Positions 5,368 through 7,697 of a DNA stretch of 7,697 bases are shown here, piece by piece. This stretch comes from Pseudomonadota bacterium (lineage in GTDB: Bacteria; Pseudomonadota; Alphaproteobacteria; Rhizobiales; Rhizobiaceae), in assembly GCA_023422735.1 (NCBI GenBank), contig JAFAGL010000279.1, positions 1-7,697 of the forward strand, written 5' to 3'. The notes under the pieces were generated by a model, which was given only the letters and a program-made list of their open reading frames with translations, was not told where the DNA came from and did not search any database. Numbering within the stretch: position 1 is the first letter of the stretch; every line of letters begins with the position of its first letter. A program made the translations under genes and the position numbers.

Positions 5368-6556
5368 CGGCAGCACTGGCTGCGGAAGGTGCCGCCCCGC
5401 CAGCCGGCAAGGCGGTGGCTGATGGCGCTTCCTCGGCCGCCTCAATCGTTTGCTGTGCGGCAAGGAAGTTGCCGATGGATTGCAGGCTTTCGAAATTGTC
5501 GCAAAACACTTTGATGATGACGAGCAGCGGCACCGCAATCAGCGCGCCGACAAGCCCCCACAGCCAGGACCAGAAGGCGACGGCGATGAAGATCGCGACC
5601 GCGTTCAGCTCCAAGCGGCGCCCGAGGATCAGCGGGGTCAGGAACTGGCCTTCCGTGATCTGGCAAAACAACACATATGCCGGGCAAAGCAACGCGAAGG
5701 ACAGGGAGTCGAAATTGACGATTGCCATCACGGTGACGAACAGTGTCGTGGTCAGGGCACCGATATAAGGCAGAAAGTTCAGCAGGGTCGCCATGACGCC
5801 CCACAAAACCGCATTCGGCATGCCCAGCAGCCACAAACCGGTTCCCACGGCTATTCCCAGGCCCGTATTGATGAGCGCAATCGTCAAAAGATAACGCGAG
5901 ATTTCGCGCTCGACATCATAAACAACGCGGAGCGCGCGCTTCTTGTCGGACATACGGCCGAAAGACTGGATGATCTTCTCATAAAACATCGTGCCGGAAG
6001 CGAGCAGGAAAATCGCCAGAACCAGCGTGATGCCAATCGTGGTTGCGCCTGAAGCCAGCGAACCGGCCGCACGATTGACGACGCCGGGCTGCGCCACCGC
6101 AACCTCCATCACATTCGGATTGGTCACCTGGCCGGTCAAAGCGTCGAATTGCTCGATGATATCGTTGATGCGCGCCATCGGGCGCTGCAGATGGCGCAAG
6201 CGCTCGGTAAGCGCCTGGCCGGTGGCTGGCAGATCGTTGACAAGGCTGATCGCGGGGCCGCTTACGAAATAAGCGAGCAAACTGAAAAACGCGGCGAAGG
6301 CGACCACCAGAAGCGTTGCCGACAACGGCGAGGGTACACCACGCTTGCGCAAAAAGCGCACTATCGGCGTCAGTGTCATGGCGATCAGAAACGCCAGAAC
6401 GACTGGCATGAAAAAATCTTTGGCGAAATATAAGACGCCGCAAGCGAGGATCAAAAAGGAGCCGGTGATGGTGCGGCGCAATTTCGCGACATCGCGCGAG
6501 AGGTGCTCGGCAGGCGACAGCTGCTCGGGCGGCTTGGCGGAAGGCGTCACACTCAT
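5351..6556 (-). CDS. AI-2E family (PerM/TqsA-like) membrane transporter
   Basis: A 401-residue inner-membrane protein. Hydrophobic segments fall at about 31-45, 50-66, 79-100, 171-191, 222-244, 248-290 and 315-350, with a soluble stretch at about 101-170. This is the layout of the AI-2E (UPF0118) family. Family motifs include PNAVLWGVMATLLNFLPYIG (247-266), EGQFLTPLILGRRLELN (302-318) and WGLVGALIAVPLLVIIKVF (333-351). Members have been linked to autoinducer-2 export or sodium/proton antiport, so the substrate cannot be given. The tail after 372 is rich in Ala and Pro and looks disordered. I start at the ATG at 6556 (MSVTPSAKPPEQ); a TTG at 6610 would add 18 residues but is a rarer start. The gene converges on the transglycosylase gene and lies 101 nt downstream of the flavin oxidoreductase gene on the same strand. 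Confidence 0.92.
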   Translation of the reverse strand: MSVTPSAKPPEQLSPAEHLSRDVAKLRRTITGSFLILACGVLYFAKDFFMPVVLAFLIAMTLTPIVRFLRKRGVPSPLSATLLVVAFAAFFSLLAYFVSGPAISLVNDLPATGQALTERLRHLQRPMARINDIIEQFDALTGQVTNPNVMEVAVAQPGVVNRAAGSLASGATTIGITLVLAIFLLASGTMFYEKIIQSFGRMSDKKRALRVVYDVEREISRYLLTIALINTGLGIAVGTGLWLLGMPNAVLWGVMATLLNFLPYIGALTTTLFVTVMAIVNFDSLSFALLCPAYVLFCQITEGQFLTPLILGRRLELNAVAIFIAVAFWSWLWGLVGALIAVPLLVIIKVFCDNFESLQSIGNFLAAQQTIEAAEEAPSATALPAGGAAPSAASAAVSAKP

Positions 6557-6608
6557 GAATGTCCCGGTCCCCGCGCTTTGCGAAATGCACGCGTCGGGTT
6601 TGGCCTTC

Positions 6609-6631
6609 AACGCATCGAGGGCCGAGACGTT
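6609..6631 (-). other. Imperfect hairpin in the gap between the oxidoreductase and transporter genes
   Basis: On the minus strand AACGTCTCG and CGATGCGTT can pair with eight of nine positions (one G-U, one mismatch) around a GCCCT loop. No T-tract follows on the minus strand, so it is not a convincing intrinsic terminator. It lies about midway in the 101-nt gap. Confidence 0.25.
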
Positions 6632-6657
6632 CCCAACACACTCATGCGGAGCACGCG

Positions 6658-7659
6658 TCAGGCAGCTTGTTGGAGATCGGCAAAGACATCGGACAGGAGC
6701 GAGAAAGACCGCTTGCGCGCGTGATGGTCATGGATCATGGCCGTTACCATGATTTCATCTGCGCCGGTGCGTTCCAGAAAGGCTTTCAAACCCTTGCGTA
6801 CCGTATCTGGGGAGCCGACCAACGCCGCCGCCAAAGCATGGTCGAGAACCATGCGCCCACTTGCATCCAGCTGGCTTTCATAATCGCGCACCGGTTCGGG
6901 CAAAAGACCCGGACGACCGGACCGCAGATTCACGAAGCTCTGCTGTTGCGAACTGAAAAGATAGCGGGCTTCCTCATCTGTGTCGGCGACAACCACATTC
7001 AGGCCAAGCATGATGTAAGACTGTTGCAGGGCCTCGGACGCCTGGAAGCGGGAGCGATAAACAGCAACGGCATTATCGAGTTCAGCTGGCGCAAAATGCG
7101 AGGCGAAAGCGTAAGGCAGGCCCAGCATGGCCGCGAGCTGAGCGCCATAAAGGCTGGACCCCAGGATCCAAACGGGAACATCAAGCCCGGCACCCGGCAC
7201 GGCCTGGACCCGCTGACCTTCCTGCACGGGTTTGAAATAAGCCATCAACTCGACGACATCGTTTGGAAAACTGTCGACGCCATTTTCCATGTTCCGACGC
7301 AAAGCGCGCGCCGTCAGCATGTCAGTGCCGGGAGCGCGCCCCAGACCAAGATCGATCCGACGCGGGTACAAGGCTGCCAGCGTGCCGAACTGTTCCGCGA
7401 TCACCAAAGGCGCATGGTTGGGCAACATGATGCCGCCCGCGCCGACACGGATGCGCGACGTTCCGTTAGCGATATGGCCGATCACGACCGATGTGGCCGC
7501 GCTGGCAATACCGGGCATATTGTGATGCTCGGCCAACCAATAACGGTTGTAGCCCAGCGTCTCCACATGGCGCGCCAGGTCCAGCGAGTTCTGCAAGGAC
7601 TGTGCGGCGTTGCTGCCGAAAGGAACGGGAGAAAGATCGAGAACGGAAAGAATGGCCAT
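6658..7659 (-). CDS. LLM-class flavin-dependent oxidoreductase (bacterial luciferase-like monooxygenase)
   Basis: A 333-residue cytoplasmic TIM-barrel protein of the luciferase-like group, close to the YhbW-type subgroup of about 330 residues. These enzymes use reduced flavin, usually FMN; the substrate cannot be read from the sequence. Diagnostic stretches are the start SVLDLSPVPFGS (5-16), WLAEHHNMPGIASAA (41-55), RIRVGAGGIMLPNHAP (69-84), DLGLGRAPGTD (103-113) and VWILGSSLYGAQLAAMLGLP (163-182), and LVGSPDTV (280-287). Length and ends look complete. I prefer the ATG at 7659, because MAILSVLDLSP fits the family start; an ATG at 7668 would add three residues (MRL). Neither has a visible Shine-Dalgarno sequence. 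The transporter gene lies 101 nt downstream. Confidence 0.92.
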   Translation of the reverse strand: MAILSVLDLSPVPFGSNAAQSLQNSLDLARHVETLGYNRYWLAEHHNMPGIASAATSVVIGHIANGTSRIRVGAGGIMLPNHAPLVIAEQFGTLAALYPRRIDLGLGRAPGTDMLTARALRRNMENGVDSFPNDVVELMAYFKPVQEGQRVQAVPGAGLDVPVWILGSSLYGAQLAAMLGLPYAFASHFAPAELDNAVAVYRSRFQASEALQQSYIMLGLNVVVADTDEEARYLFSSQQQSFVNLRSGRPGLLPEPVRDYESQLDASGRMVLDHALAAALVGSPDTVRKGLKAFLERTGADEIMVTAMIHDHHARKRSFSLLSDVFADLQQAA

Positions 7660-7666
7660 GAGACGC

Positions 7667-7694
7667 ATATAAGCAGCCGTTCTGGTTTCCCCAA
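7667..7694 (-). promoter_or_regulatory. Possible promoter of the flavin oxidoreductase gene
   Basis: On the minus strand TTGGGG (7694-7689) and TTATAT (7672-7667) are 16 nt apart. The expected transcription start would fall at about 7660, right at the ATG at 7659, giving a leaderless or nearly leaderless message. That would fit the absence of a Shine-Dalgarno sequence. The -35 element is poor and only 29 nt of upstream sequence is visible, so another promoter outside the window is equally possible. Confidence 0.25.
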
Positions 7695-7697
7695 GGC

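Noticed and set aside
4312..5538. A 408-codon open frame on the minus strand opposite the transglycosylase gene
   Set aside because: It lies antisense to a protein with clear catalytic motifs and runs on into the transporter gene in a different frame. Its product is rich in Arg, Pro and Ala with no recognisable domain, as expected for a shadow frame in GC-rich DNA.
6557..6610. Longer transporter starting at TTG 6610
   Set aside because: It adds 18 residues of no recognisable value and uses a rare start codon, while an ATG at 6556 is available.

Overview
The window looks like an ordinary chromosomal housekeeping segment from an alphaproteobacterium, most likely a member of the Hyphomicrobiales (Rhizobiales). 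Three things point there: moderately high GC; protein signatures such as the zinc-module-poor DnaX reading EHCQAIMEGRHVDVIEMDAA; and the gene order nudC - HIT - SRP RNA - dnaX - ybaB - recR - lytic transglycosylase. The lineage call is recognition from memory, not a database search.

Left end (1-816, minus strand): a NADH pyrophosphatase gene (nudC), cut by the window edge, is preceded by a HIT-family hydrolase gene only 8 nt away. The two probably form one transcript for nucleotide housekeeping. From the HIT start codon to the SRP RNA (790-1058) there is no gene. That stretch holds a small hairpin over the HIT ribosome binding site and, at its right end, a good promoter for the SRP RNA.

Middle (1023-5367, plus strand): promoter, small SRP RNA (ffs), then dnaX (DNA polymerase III tau), ybaB (nucleoid-associated protein), recR (recombination mediator) and a secreted MltB-type lytic transglycosylase. 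Gaps are 16 nt (dnaX-ybaB), 86 nt (ybaB-recR) and 14 nt (recR-transglycosylase). The dnaX-ybaB-recR block is a classic replication/repair cluster. The 86-nt gap carries a near-perfect duplication of the ybaB 3' end and a strong hairpin that could trim transcription into recR.

Right end (5351-7697, minus strand): an AI-2E/PerM-type membrane transporter that converges on the transglycosylase and overlaps it by 17 bp, and upstream of it a luciferase-like flavin oxidoreductase. The two may be co-transcribed, but the 101-nt gap leaves this open.

I see no mobile element, CRISPR array, tRNA, toxin-antitoxin or defence genes, and no protein-coding gene of unknown family. I did not find an undescribed multi-gene system. 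The items worth a second look are small: RNA structures, a short duplication, overlapping gene ends and degenerate motifs in known proteins.
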